Shown piece by piece: positions 1-8,529 of a stretch of DNA of 64,000 nucleotides (positions are counted from its first letter, which is position 1; every line of letters begins with the position of its first letter). The notes beneath the pieces were generated by a model that saw only the letters and a list, made by a program, of their open reading frames with translations, had not been told where the DNA came from and did not search any database. A program made the translations under genes and the position numbers. This DNA comes from Sphaerisporangium perillae (lineage in GTDB: Bacteria; Actinomycetota; Actinomycetes; Streptosporangiales; Streptosporangiaceae), in contig NZ_JALLPO010000004.1 of the NCBI RefSeq assembly GCF_023276435.1, positions 214,200 to 278,199 of the forward strand, in the 5' to 3' direction.

Positions 1-65
1 GGGTGGGGGTGTGACGCGGAGGGGGCGGGCGGGGGGGGGTTGGGGGCCGCCCGCCCTCCCGCCAC

Positions 66-103
66 GGGGGGCGCCCCTCTGAGGAGGCAGGAAGGGCGCC
101 CTT
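66..103 (-). terminator. Possible terminator after the CHAP hydrolase gene
   Basis: Two copies of the self-complementary 8-mer GGGCGCCC (69-76 and 94-101) are 17 bases apart and can pair into a GC hairpin about 30 bases past the stop of the CHAP gene. There is no T-tract, as is usual in high-GC actinomycetes. The rest of 1-130 is a G-rich stretch in which I see no gene. Confidence 0.35.
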
Positions 104-130
104 TGGGGTGAGGTTCTGGTGCGAGGGACC

Positions 131-808
131 TCAGGCGGCGTAGCTCGGGTAGCCGTACCCCGCGACCTGCGAGGTCGGGCGGGTGCGGATCTCGACGGCG
201 CCGTTGCCGGTGTTGCCCTCGACGGTCTTGATGGTGCCGTCGCCGTTGTCCTTGATGACGAAGCCGACGTGGTCGATGTCGTCGAAGTCCTTCTGGCCGC
301 TCCAGGCGAAGAACACGACCGCGCCGGGCTTCGGCGTGTCGCCCCAGCGGTCGTGCGCGGCGAACCACTTGGCGTGCTCGACGGTGTAGGCGTCGCTGCC
401 GACGGTGTCCTGCATGCCGAGCTGAGTGCCGACCCAGGAGACGAACATGTCGCACCACGAGGCGTTCGCGAACCCGGCGATCGAGCCCCCGTCTCTCGCC
501 ACGGTTTCCTTGGCCCGGGGGGAGTTCATGTACCAGCTGTGGAACTTCGTGCCCCCGCCGGCGCTGTCCTCGGAGATGCCGACCTGCTTCTCGGCGAGGC
601 TGAGGAGCTGCTGCGCGGACACCCGCGCCGGGGTCCTGGCGTGCTTGGCCATCGCGCCGCCCGCGACCTTGACGATCCCGTCCTTCGGGGCGGAGTCGGC
701 GTGCGCCGCGAGAGCGGTTCCGGTCACGGCCTGAGCGATCACGAGTCCGCCGAACGCGAAAGCCTTCAGTTGGTTCTTCGGGGTATCCAGAAGCCGATGT
801 ATGAACAT
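131..808 (-). CDS. Secreted CHAP-domain peptidoglycan hydrolase
   Basis: A 225-residue protein starts with an export signal (hydrophobic core FGGLVIAQAVTGTALAAHA, about residues 18-37). A CHAP (cysteine/histidine amidohydrolase-peptidase) domain fills the C-terminal half. Catalytic Cys119 lies in ASWCDMF and His180 in DIDHVGF; a polar VEGNTG motif follows near residue 197. Such enzymes cleave peptide cross-links or amide bonds of peptidoglycan outside the cell. The start is ATG at 808. A TTG at 814 has better spacing (8 bases) from the GAAGGAG ribosome site, and TTG at 835 is the far upstream limit. A c-di-AMP riboswitch ends just before this ribosome site, so expression is probably tied to cell-wall/osmotic signalling, as for other actinobacterial wall hydrolases. 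Confidence 0.85.
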   Translation of the reverse strand: MFIHRLLDTPKNQLKAFAFGGLVIAQAVTGTALAAHADSAPKDGIVKVAGGAMAKHARTPARVSAQQLLSLAEKQVGISEDSAGGGTKFHSWYMNSPRAKETVARDGGSIAGFANASWCDMFVSWVGTQLGMQDTVGSDAYTVEHAKWFAAHDRWGDTPKPGAVVFFAWSGQKDFDDIDHVGFVIKDNGDGTIKTVEGNTGNGAVEIRTRPTSQVAGYGYPSYAA

Positions 809-836
809 GGACAAGTGGGAAACTCCTTCTTCCAAG

Positions 837-960
837 CCGCCTACCGGGTTAGCTGACGGGTTCGGGCGTGAAGGTTCGTCCTACGGGCGCGTCCGCGGGC
901 GCGCTCGATTCACCCCAAGGGATGTGGGTCCCCGGCTCCGCGTGATACGGATTCGGCGGT
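837..960 (-). promoter_or_regulatory. c-di-AMP riboswitch (ydaO/yuaA class)
   Basis: Read on the minus strand, the leader holds the signature blocks of this class in order: CCGCCGAATCCG, GGAGCCGGGGACCCA, TTGGGGTGAATCG, a variable arm, GTAGGACGAACCTTC, then CCCGAACCCGTCAGCTAACC and GGTAGGCGG. The outermost stem pairs CCGCC (956-960) with GGCGG (837-841). In actinobacteria this class commonly precedes Rpf, NlpC/P60 and CHAP wall hydrolases and turns them down when c-di-AMP is high. The closing stem ends about 8 bases before the GAAGGAG ribosome site, so control could act on translation as well as on termination. Confidence 0.9.
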
Positions 961-1685
961 AGCACGTCACGGCGGGAGATGGATCTCCGCGATGGACCGG
1001 CCGCGCTTTGGCAATCCCGGCGGCATGGGCGAGTCGCCCAGATGGGCGGTTCCCGTGCCGGGATTCCCATGAGAGTAATACATCGGACAAACAGCCGCAA
1101 ACAGGACAAACGTCTTGGCTGCTTCTGGGGACGCCACGGCAAAGCGGGCCGCCTCCGCTTGATCGACGGTCGGCTCGGAAACCGCTTACCACGCGGCTGA
1201 TCTGCGTCGGCCTGAGTAAAGACCTCAGTCGGGGGTAGAGAAGGGAGATCTTTTCTGGGAGGTCAGGGACGATCTCCCAGCCGTGGGTGAAAGTGATACT
1301 CGAGACGAGTGGCACCCCTGTTGTCAAACGTCACCCTCGCGACAGGAGTGATCTGACGGGGCCGCTGTGACCCGCGACCGGACACCCTCCGGGGCGCGGC
1401 CCGGAGTGATCCGGGAGGCGTGCCCGGCGCCGGCGGCCGGGTGTCGGGAGGCGGGAAATCCACGTGGGAAAGGAATGGCGCGCCCGGCCGGGAAAGCGGA
1501 TTACGCCGTCCATGATCCGCGGATAGGCCCGTCTTGACCGTTCTTGTCCGGTCCGATCGCCGTTATCGGGCGTGACCGGCATTTCCCCATCTGGGAACGG
1601 CCCGGCCGCCGTTGTCCGCTGTTCATCGGCCGTTCCCCCCCGCGTCGGATCGCGCGGCTACGTTGCATGCGTCGTGAACGTGTCA
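961..1685. other. Long intergenic region between the riboswitch and the glycopolymer locus
   Basis: I find no convincing gene here. On the minus strand GTTTGTCC occurs twice (1104-1111 and 1085-1092) just before TGTATTACT (around 1075-1082), a plausible -10 region for the riboswitch transcript, which would then have about 110 bases of extra leader. The remainder (1200-1685) is GC-rich with no open frame showing actinomycete codon bias. Confidence 0.4.
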
Positions 1686-2705
1686 ATGCCCGGCGTGGAG
1701 AGGAACGGTCGAAGCCGCGTGCGGGAGCAGGGGTCGGCCGTCGCCTGGGTGGAGTCCCCCCTCCAGCTGCTGTGCGCGGTCGAGGCACGGCACGCCGGAG
1801 TGGTCGGGCCCGGCACCCGTGTGGTGATCCGCGGCAGGCTGCCCGGCCTCCGCGTGACCCGCGCCGAGCTGGACGCGCTCGACCTGCCCGCCGGGCTGCG
1901 CATCGAGACCGCCGAGCAGGCCATGCCGCGCCCCGGGCGCCATGCCGCCTGGGTGCTCGGGGACGCCTTCTCCGGCAGGATGCAGCTCACGTCGCTGACC
2001 GCCGCCCCCGCGCGCATGGTCGTCGTGGACGACGGCCTGGCCACGATCCGCCTCCTCGAGCTGCTCACCGCCGGGCCCGCCACCCCGCTGCTGCGCGCCC
2101 GCGCCGAGGCCCGGACGTCCCGGCGCGCCCTCGGCCTCGCGGCCGGGATCCGCCTGCGGGCCGCGGCCAGGGCGGGGAGGCTCACGGTGTTCACGGCCCT
2201 GCCCGTCCCCGCGAAGCTCGCGAACGCCGTGCGGGAGCTCGGGGCCGAGCTGATCACCCACGACTTCGCCTGGCTGCGCTCCCAGCCCGCCGTCGCCCAT
2301 CCCCGTCCGCGCGAGAACACGGTGGTCCTCGGCACCTCGCTGGTGCGCAACGGGCTGATCCACCGTGACCGCTACCTCGGCTGGCTCTTCGCGCTCGAAG
2401 GGCCGCTGGCCTACTACCCGCACCGGCGGGAGGACCCGGGCGACCTCGCGGCGGTCCGCGACCACCCCGGCGTCACCGTGTACGACGGCGGGGTCCCGGT
2501 CGAGATGACCCTGCGCGACCTGCGCCCGGGCCAGCGCGTGCTGAGCCTGCCCTCCACGGCCGTCACCTCGCTGCGCGTCCTGCTGTCCACGCGCGGCGTG
2601 CCCGTCGAGACCGTGGACGTCCCCGACGACTGGTGGACCCCCTCCGCCTCCGTCTCCCTCCGATCGCATCTCCAGATGTTCGCGCACGAAAGGGCTTCTC
2701 CTTGA
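1686..2705 (+). CDS. Putative glycosyltransferase (sialyltransferase-like) of the glycopolymer locus
   Basis: The protein is about 339 residues from ATG 1686; no clear ribosome site marks the start, and GTG at 1674 or about 1719 is possible. Near the N-terminus it has VAWVESPLQLLCAVEA, which resembles the ESPLQL opening of GT52-type sialyltransferases, and it has a GT-B-like alternation of short hydrophobic strands. No membrane segment or signal peptide is visible, so it should act in the cytoplasm. It overlaps the next gene by four bases and converges on the nonulosonate operon, so a role in building or decorating a sialic-acid-like polymer is inferred. The family assignment rests on one motif and context. 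Confidence 0.6.
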   Translation: MPGVERNGRSRVREQGSAVAWVESPLQLLCAVEARHAGVVGPGTRVVIRGRLPGLRVTRAELDALDLPAGLRIETAEQAMPRPGRHAAWVLGDAFSGRMQLTSLTAAPARMVVVDDGLATIRLLELLTAGPATPLLRARAEARTSRRALGLAAGIRLRAAARAGRLTVFTALPVPAKLANAVRELGAELITHDFAWLRSQPAVAHPRPRENTVVLGTSLVRNGLIHRDRYLGWLFALEGPLAYYPHRREDPGDLAAVRDHPGVTVYDGGVPVEMTLRDLRPGQRVLSLPSTAVTSLRVLLSTRGVPVETVDVPDDWWTPSASVSLRSHLQMFAHERASP

Positions 2706-3991
2706 GCCGGGTTCTCGCTGTGGCCGATTCGGACTCCTATCTGAAGTGGGCGGCGGGCCTGCTCGACCAGCTCCCGGCCGGTTGGACCTCGACGCTGGCC
2801 GTGGTCCGCACGCCCATCGTGCCCTCTCTCGGGCAGATCGCCGCCGCGGTCAGCGGGACGCGGTCCGCCGAGGCGGACCCGCCCGCCGTCGTGTCGGCGC
2901 GGGCACTGCGCCGGCTCGCCGAGCGGGTCAGGCCCGACGCCATCCTCCTCGCCTGCACGGGCCCCGTGGTGGACGTGCTCGTGAGCGACGTGTTCGACGG
3001 GCTGAGCCCTCGTCCGGCGCTCGTGTCCGGCCTTCCGGGCATCTCGATCCCCGCCACCGAGAAGGCCTGGCTGTACCGGGGCGGCTGTGACCTGTTCGTC
3101 GTGCACAGCGGCAGGGAGGTCGAGGAGTTCGGGCGGATCGGCAAGGAGCTGGGCGCCGCCGGCTCGATGGCCCTGGCCCGCCTTCCCTACCTCGACCACG
3201 GCGGCCGGGCCGGGAACACCGGCGACCGCCTGGTCTTCCCGCCCGCCCTCGCCGCCCCGGCCCCGGCCACGCCCGGGGCCGCCCAGGTCCCGCCCGTGAA
3301 GCGCCGGGTGGTGTTCGCCACCCAGGCCAAGGTGCCGAAGCGGCGGGAGGAGCGCGAGAGCATCCTGCTGTCCCTGGCACGGCTGGCCGATGACCGTCCC
3401 GACCTGGACGTCGTGGTCAAGCTGCGCGCTCTGGAGCACGAGCGCCAGACCCACAACGAGCGGCACCACTACGAGCGGCTGTGGCGGTCGCTGGCGGAGA
3501 CCGGCGCGGTGCGCCCCGGCGCCGTGCGGTTCGCCGCGGGCGCCATGCACGAGCACCTCGCCGAGGCGGCGGCGTTCGTGACGGTCAGCTCGACGGCCGC
3601 TCTGGAGGCGATCGCCGGCGAGGTCCCCCTGCTGATCCTGTCCGACTTCGGGGTCAGCGCGGAGATGATCAACCTGGTCTTCGAGGACAGCGAGTGCCTC
3701 GGCACCTTGGAGGACCTGGCCCGCGGCGACTTCCGGCAGCCTGCCGCCGCCTGGTGCGACGCCAACTACTTCCACGATCCGGCCGCGAGCGACTGGGTGA
3801 CCCGGCTCGGCACGCTGGTGGAGGACGCGCGCGCGGGCAGGCTGGGCCCGGTGCGGCCGCTGCTCGCGGGCCCCGAGCACGCCGCCGCCCGCCGCCGCGC
3901 CCGCCTGCGGGTGGAGGTCCCTCCGAACGTGCTCCGCGCCGGCTACCGCACGGCCCGCCGCATGCGCCGCTACCTGAAGGCGCTCGGCTAG
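2702..3991 (+). CDS. Putative glycosyltransferase (DUF6716-like)
   Basis: A 429-residue protein starts at TTG 2702, inside the stop of the previous gene (TTGA overlap), with AAAGG nine bases upstream. It opens with SRVLAVADSDSYLKWAAGLL. The C-terminal half has GT-B features: a KRRVVFATQAKVPKRR strand, the region LDVVVKLRALEHERQTHNE, and AAFVTVSSTAALEAIAGEVP, which matches the donor-binding region of CapB/polysialyl-type transferases. It resembles actinomycete proteins listed as DUF6716 putative glycosyltransferases (recalled, not searched). Translational coupling to 1686-2705 suggests the two act together on one polymer. Confidence 0.65.
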   Translation: MSRVLAVADSDSYLKWAAGLLDQLPAGWTSTLAVVRTPIVPSLGQIAAAVSGTRSAEADPPAVVSARALRRLAERVRPDAILLACTGPVVDVLVSDVFDGLSPRPALVSGLPGISIPATEKAWLYRGGCDLFVVHSGREVEEFGRIGKELGAAGSMALARLPYLDHGGRAGNTGDRLVFPPALAAPAPATPGAAQVPPVKRRVVFATQAKVPKRREERESILLSLARLADDRPDLDVVVKLRALEHERQTHNERHHYERLWRSLAETGAVRPGAVRFAAGAMHEHLAEAAAFVTVSSTAALEAIAGEVPLLILSDFGVSAEMINLVFEDSECLGTLEDLARGDFRQPAAAWCDANYFHDPAASDWVTRLGTLVEDARAGRLGPVRPLLAGPEHAAARRRARLRVEVPPNVLRAGYRTARRMRRYLKALG

Positions 3992-4013
3992 CCCGGCATC
4001 TCGCGGCGGCCCG

Positions 4014-4053
4014 CCGTATCGATCCGCGTCGGCGATCCCGCGGGTCGATACGG
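4014..4053. terminator. Bidirectional terminator between convergent glycopolymer operons
   Basis: A 15-base inverted repeat, CCGTATCGATCCGCG (4014-4028) with CGCGGGTCGATACGG (4039-4053), has one G-T pair and a 10-base loop. It sits exactly between the stop of the rightward gene (3991) and the stop of the leftward gene (4054). Confidence 0.75.
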
Positions 4054-5322
4054 TTAGCGGGAGAGGGCGCGGCGCAGGCGGCTGAGGGGGCGGGGCCTGG
4101 CGGGCTCGGAGGCCGGCAGCAGCCCGACGGAGGTCAGGCGGCGGTTCTTGAAGTAGCGCGGGTCGGGGCCGTGGGTCTCGATGTGGCGGGCGGCGGCGTC
4201 GCGAAGCGCCGGGTAGGCCTCGCTCTGCATGCAGAAGCCGACGGCCTCGACCAGCGAGGGCAGGTCGGCGGCCGGGGGCTCGGTGATCGACCCGTCCTCC
4301 GAAAGGCGCGGCACGGTGGCGTCGACGATGGTCACCGGGATGCGGTTGCTGTTCTCGTAGGGCGCGAGCCGTTCGAGCACCGTGTCGCAGCCCATGGTGG
4401 CGATCGGGATGCCGAACAGCCGGTGCGCGGTCGTCAACGCGGTGGAGAAGCAGCCGACGACCAGCTTCGGGCGCAGCGCCAGGAAGCAGGCCTCCGCCGG
4501 CACGGTCTCGCCGGCCACGCTCAGCTCGACGCCCAGCTCGCGCGCCACCGCCCGCATCAGGCGGGCGTGGTGGCCTCCGGCCGCCGGGTGCGGCTTGAAC
4601 AGCACGCTGCGGTGCCCGCGCGCGGCGAGGGCGCGCAGCATGGCCGCGTGCAGCTCGGCCTCCTCCTCGGCGGTGACGATCTCCAGGGCCGAGAGGTACT
4701 GGCCGAGGATGACCGCGTCGCCGGACAGGCCGCTGGCCGGCGGCATCTCCTCCAGCACCTTGCGGAACGCCGCGTCGGGCAGCGGGTCGGGTGCGACGCC
4801 CACCTCCCGCAGCAGGAGCGGGGTGAGGCCGGGCACCAGGTCGAGGTGGAGGAGCCGGGTGATCCGCCCGGAGATCTCCTGCGGCAGCGGGTCGCGCGTC
4901 GGCCCGTAGCTCATCAGCCCGTCGGAGTACACGGTGATCGGGCAGTCGCGGATCAGCGCCGCCACCGTCCTGGCCGGCGGCACGGCCACCGACTCGAGGA
5001 TCAGTTCGGCCGGGCCGTCGTCCAGCGACAGGTAGGAGCGCACCAGGCGTTCGAGCATGGGCACCTCGATGACGCGGGCCTTCCAGTCGGAAGGGTGCAG
5101 CGGTGCCAGGATCTCGTTCCAGGACCGGACCTCGTCGAAGCGCGGCCGCAGCGCGGCGAAGCCGGGGGCCTCGTCCAGCGACGGGGTGATCTCCGGGATC
5201 GCGGCGTTGTTGGACACCAGCAGGATCCTGCGCCCGTCGTGCGGGCCGAACCTGCCCGCGTCCATCGCGGCGGCCAGCGTCATCGTCCCGAACAGTGTGG
5301 AGCTGTAGAAGACCTGGGTCAT
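4054..5322 (-). CDS. Polysialyltransferase-family glycosyltransferase (GT38-like)
   Basis: A 422-residue cytoplasmic protein opening MTQVFYSSTLFGTMTLAAAM. It resembles the alpha-2,8-polysialyltransferase family (POLYST). The donor-site motif SVLFKPHPAAGGHHARLM lies in the middle, and PKLVVGCFSTALTTAHRLFG, with the ST pair of these enzymes, follows. The family transfers CMP-activated nonulosonic acid to the growing end of a chain. The gene is last in a three-gene minus-strand operon: its ATG overlaps the stop of the GT2 gene (ATGA) and the CMP-sugar enzyme is encoded first. That arrangement supports a polymerase for a sialic acid- or Kdn-like cell-surface polymer. Actual substrate not determined. 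Confidence 0.8.
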   Translation of the reverse strand: MTQVFYSSTLFGTMTLAAAMDAGRFGPHDGRRILLVSNNAAIPEITPSLDEAPGFAALRPRFDEVRSWNEILAPLHPSDWKARVIEVPMLERLVRSYLSLDDGPAELILESVAVPPARTVAALIRDCPITVYSDGLMSYGPTRDPLPQEISGRITRLLHLDLVPGLTPLLLREVGVAPDPLPDAAFRKVLEEMPPASGLSGDAVILGQYLSALEIVTAEEEAELHAAMLRALAARGHRSVLFKPHPAAGGHHARLMRAVARELGVELSVAGETVPAEACFLALRPKLVVGCFSTALTTAHRLFGIPIATMGCDTVLERLAPYENSNRIPVTIVDATVPRLSEDGSITEPPAADLPSLVEAVGFCMQSEAYPALRDAAARHIETHGPDPRYFKNRRLTSVGLLPASEPARPRPLSRLRRALSR

Positions 5323-6281
5323 GAGAGGCGCTCCTCGGGCTCTGTGCGACGTCGGGGGAGCAGCGGGCCGAGCAGGGCCAGGCGCTCGGCGTCCAGCCCG
5401 GTCTCCTCCAGCATGGCCGCGGGGAGGCCGGCGAGGACGTCCTGCGCCCTGGCCTCGAAGCGGGCCCGCAGGGCGGGGGAGAACCGGTCGCCGAGCTCCA
5501 GGTGGTGCGCCAGCAGGGCGCAGAAGGTGCGCACCGCCTTGGGCAGCAGGTGCGGCTCGCCTTCGATCTGCTTGAACACCAGCTCGAACGCGTCGAAGAA
5601 GTGGAGCTGCCGCTCGTCGCCGACCTGGGTCAGTGAGGAGGGCACGAGCCGGCGGTAGAAGACCCCGGCGATGGAGGCCACCGCGAACGAGCGCGCCTCG
5701 CGGTGCAGCCGCCAGATCCAGGGGCGGTCCTCGGCGGTGTGCAGGTGGCCGGGGAAGGCCAGCAGATCCCCGAGCGCGCGCCGGTAGACGCCCGCCCAGG
5801 CGTAGGGGTAGTCCACCATGGTCTTGGCGCCGGCGGGCAGGATGCGGTCGCGGGGGTCGAGCACCACGCCGCGCCTTGCCTCCGGCGCGCGGTGGACGAC
5901 CCGCTTGCGCCCCTCGACCTGGACGTGGTCCACCCGGACGAAGTCGCAGCCGAGCCCGTCGATCGCGGCCACCAGCTCGGCGAGGTACCCCCGCGCCAGC
6001 CAGTCGTCACCGTCCAGGAAGGTGACGTACCGGCCGGACGCGAGGGACAGGCCGTGGTTGCGGGCGTCGGCCAGCCCGGCGGGGGAGGCGTTGCGCAGCA
6101 CGGTCAGGCCGGGCAGCTCGTCTCGGAAGTCGTCGATGATCTGCGGGGTCGCGTCCACCGACCCGTCGTCCACGACGATGAACTCGAAGTCCGGCCGCGC
6201 GTTGCGCCGCAGCGAGGCCAGCGCGTCGGCGATGAACGGCGCGCCATCTCGCACCGGCACCACGACCGACAGCGTTATCAC
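5319..6281 (-). CDS. Family 2 glycosyltransferase
   Basis: A 320-residue protein starts at GTG 6281, chosen because the GT2 fold begins immediately (VITLSVVVPVRDGAPFIADA) and the previous gene stops 15 bases upstream. N-terminal GT-A motifs are VVDDGSVDATPQII (nucleotide binding) and YVTFLDGDDW, with the metal-binding DxD. The C-terminal half, including FYRRLVPSSLTQVGDERQLHFF, is typical of wall-polymer GT2 enzymes such as TagF-associated or capsular types. There are no membrane segments. It lies between the CMP-nonulosonate enzyme and the polysialyltransferase-like gene, overlapping the latter by four bases, so it probably makes the linker or a side residue of the same polymer. Confidence 0.85.
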   Translation of the reverse strand: MITLSVVVPVRDGAPFIADALASLRRNARPDFEFIVVDDGSVDATPQIIDDFRDELPGLTVLRNASPAGLADARNHGLSLASGRYVTFLDGDDWLARGYLAELVAAIDGLGCDFVRVDHVQVEGRKRVVHRAPEARRGVVLDPRDRILPAGAKTMVDYPYAWAGVYRRALGDLLAFPGHLHTAEDRPWIWRLHREARSFAVASIAGVFYRRLVPSSLTQVGDERQLHFFDAFELVFKQIEGEPHLLPKAVRTFCALLAHHLELGDRFSPALRARFEARAQDVLAGLPAAMLEETGLDAERLALLGPLLPRRRTEPEERLS

Positions 6282-6295
6282 CGGCGTCGCCCCGG

Positions 6296-8356
6296 TCAGA
6301 CGGTGACGCGTCGCAGGCGGGCCTTCGGCGCCTCCTCGCCGGGGAACACCCGCTTGACGCCGTCGCCGAGCGCGGACTCGATGATCCGGATGTCGCGGAC
6401 CAGGTGCTCCAGGCCGCTCGGCTCCAGCGAGGCGGCGTGGTCGGACCCCCACATCGTGCGGTCCAGGGTGATGTGGCGCTCCACGGTCACCGCGCCGAGC
6501 GTGACGGCGGCGAGGGAGATCTGCAGCCCCCGCTCGTGCCCGGAGTAGCCCACCGGGACGCCGTACCGGTCCTGCAGCGTGATGATCGTGCGCAGGTTGG
6601 CCTCCTCCGGCGGCAGCGGGTAGGTGGAGGTGGAGTGCATGATCACCAGCTTGGAGGTGCCGAGGATCTCCACGGCCTGGTCGATCTCCTCGAGCGTCGA
6701 CATGCCGGTCGACAGGATGAGCGGCTTGCCGGTGGCGGCGAGCCGGCGCAGCAACTCGTGGTCGGTCACGCTGGCCGAGGCGACCTTGTGCGCGACGACG
6801 TCCATCGCCTCCAGGAAGTCCACCGAGGGGACGTCCCAGGGGGAGGCGAACCAGTCCAGGCCGCGCTCGGCGCAGTACTTGGCGATCTGGGTGTACTCGT
6901 CGGCCTCGAACTCCACCCGGTACTTGTACTCCAGGTAGGTCATCTCGCCCCACGGCGTCTGGCGGATCTGGTCGCGCTGGTGCATCGGCACGGCGATCTC
7001 CGGCGTGCGCTTCTGGAACTTCACCGCCTGGCAGCCGGCCTCGGCCGCGACGTCGATGAGGCGGCGCGCGATGTCCAGGTCGCCGTTGTGGTTGATGCCG
7101 ATCTCGCCGATGACGTACACCGGCTGCCCCGGCCCGACCAGCGACTCGCCGATCTGGACAGGGGTGCCCTTGACGCGGATCGTGGCGCGCGGGCCCGCGG
7201 CCGTGGGCTCGGCGTCGACCGGCCGGGCGGCGAGGACGCGGTCGCACAGCTCCCGCACGGCGCCCGCGCCGCCCTGGTGGTCGAGGACGATGCGGGCGGC
7301 GGCCCGCACCCGGGGGTGGGCGTCGGGCACGGAGACCGGCCAGCCGACGAGCTCCATGCAGCCGAGGTCGTTGAGGTCGTTTCCGACGTAGGCCACGCGG
7401 GCCGGGTCCAGCCCCTCGATGCTGAGCCAGTCGCGCAGGGCGGTCTGCTTGGAGGCCAGCCCCTGCAGGACGGGCACGCCGAGCTTGCGGGCGCGGGCGG
7501 CCACCACCGGGTTGCGCTCGGTCGACAGGACGAGCAGCTTGACGCCGGACCGCTTGAGCAGGGCGATCCCGAGGCCGTCGGAGCGGCTGACGGCCACCAT
7601 CTCGCGGCCCTCCTGGTCGACGTAGACCAGGTCGTCGGTGTGCACGCCGTCGAAGTCGGTGACGACCGCGTCCACGTCGAGCGGCCCCGGCCGGTCCACG
7701 AACGGCGCCAGCGCCCGTACGATCTCCAGGTCCTCGGGGGTGTCGATCTCGACGGCGTGGCGGGAGGGCACGGGCTGGACCGCGACGGTGCCGAAGAACC
7801 GGTGCCCGTGCTCGCGCAGTCCCGCGGTGCGGATGGCGTAGAAGGCGCCGGTCTCGCGGTAGTCGGGCTCGCGGTCCTGGCGGCGCGGCCGGTGGGCCGG
7901 GTCGTGGTTGACCCCGCTCACACCGCCGTCGCCGGCGCTCCACACGAACTCGTGGGTCGGCAGGCCGGAGAACACCACGTCGGCGGTGCCGTCGAGCACC
8001 TTGGCGATGGCGGCGTCCAGGTCGGCCGGGTCGATGAAGGCGCTGGTGCACTGGACGAGGACGACGATCTCGGGGTCGGCGTCGAGCTGGTCGAGCGCGT
8101 GGAGCAGCGCCGACTCGCTGGAGGCCGTCGCGCCGCTCAGCTCGGCGGGGCGCTCGATCACCCGGGCGCCGGCGGCGGCCGCCGCGGCGGCGATGCCGTC
8201 GTGGTCGGTGCTGACGACCACCTCGTCGATGAGCTCGGCCCCCGTGCAGGAGGCCACCGCGCGGGTGACCAGGGGCGTGCCGCCCACCTTGGCCAGGTTC
8301 TTGAGCGGGACGCCCGCAGAACCTCCACGGGCGGGGACGACGGCCAGGACTCGCAA
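6296..8356 (-). CDS. Trifunctional nonulosonate enzyme: NeuA-HAD phosphatase-NeuB fusion
   Basis: A 686-residue fusion. Residues 1-220 are a CMP-nonulosonate cytidylyltransferase, with signature VVPARGGSAGVPLKN and the later QCTSAFIDP. Residues 228-375 are a KdsC-like HAD phosphatase: nucleophile Asp234 in TDFDGVHTDD, VLSTERNPVVAARA, and the acidic motif VGNDLNDLGCM. Residues 400-686 are a NeuB-type synthase TIM barrel: GEIGINHNGDLDIA, VKFQKR, ASPWD, STGMSTLEEID, GYSGHERG, VERHITLD. It could condense a sugar phosphate with PEP, dephosphorylate the product and activate it with CTP. The chain stops at KARLRRVTV, where NeuB normally continues into its SAF (antifreeze-like) domain, so that domain is absent. 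It is first in the operon. Neu5Ac versus Kdn cannot be told from sequence. Confidence 0.9.
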   Translation of the reverse strand: MRVLAVVPARGGSAGVPLKNLAKVGGTPLVTRAVASCTGAELIDEVVVSTDHDGIAAAAAAAGARVIERPAELSGATASSESALLHALDQLDADPEIVVLVQCTSAFIDPADLDAAIAKVLDGTADVVFSGLPTHEFVWSAGDGGVSGVNHDPAHRPRRQDREPDYRETGAFYAIRTAGLREHGHRFFGTVAVQPVPSRHAVEIDTPEDLEIVRALAPFVDRPGPLDVDAVVTDFDGVHTDDLVYVDQEGREMVAVSRSDGLGIALLKRSGVKLLVLSTERNPVVAARARKLGVPVLQGLASKQTALRDWLSIEGLDPARVAYVGNDLNDLGCMELVGWPVSVPDAHPRVRAAARIVLDHQGGAGAVRELCDRVLAARPVDAEPTAAGPRATIRVKGTPVQIGESLVGPGQPVYVIGEIGINHNGDLDIARRLIDVAAEAGCQAVKFQKRTPEIAVPMHQRDQIRQTPWGEMTYLEYKYRVEFEADEYTQIAKYCAERGLDWFASPWDVPSVDFLEAMDVVAHKVASASVTDHELLRRLAATGKPLILSTGMSTLEEIDQAVEILGTSKLVIMHSTSTYPLPPEEANLRTIITLQDRYGVPVGYSGHERGLQISLAAVTLGAVTVERHITLDRTMWGSDHAASLEPSGLEHLVRDIRIIESALGDGVKRVFPGEEAPKARLRRVTV

Positions 8357-8529
8357 GGTGACTCCCTGATATGCGGCGTGCGAGCGCGCCGGCCTCGGCG
8401 GCCTCGCGCTCGTAAGGTGTCATGCACGCTAACCAGCGGCACCGTCCAGGAAGGGGAGTGCGAGCTGAACGCCCAGCGTCACTCCTGTTAACTCTTGGAG
8501 CACCGGCCGCCGGGGGAGGGAGCCGCCCC

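Noticed and set aside
961-1685. Several 60-100 codon frames in the long gap after the riboswitch.
   Set aside because: None has a ribosome site, typical codon bias or recognisable sequence, and they lie on both strands over the same bases.
3481-8491. Very long antisense or frame-shifted open frames (for example 3481-5658 on +, 6404-8491 on +, and the 5' part of a minus frame running 5319-8423).
   Set aside because: They are shadows caused by high GC: compositions are dominated by Arg/Ala/Pro/Gly or Gly/Val/His, no domain is visible, and each is fully covered by well-supported genes on the other strand or frame.
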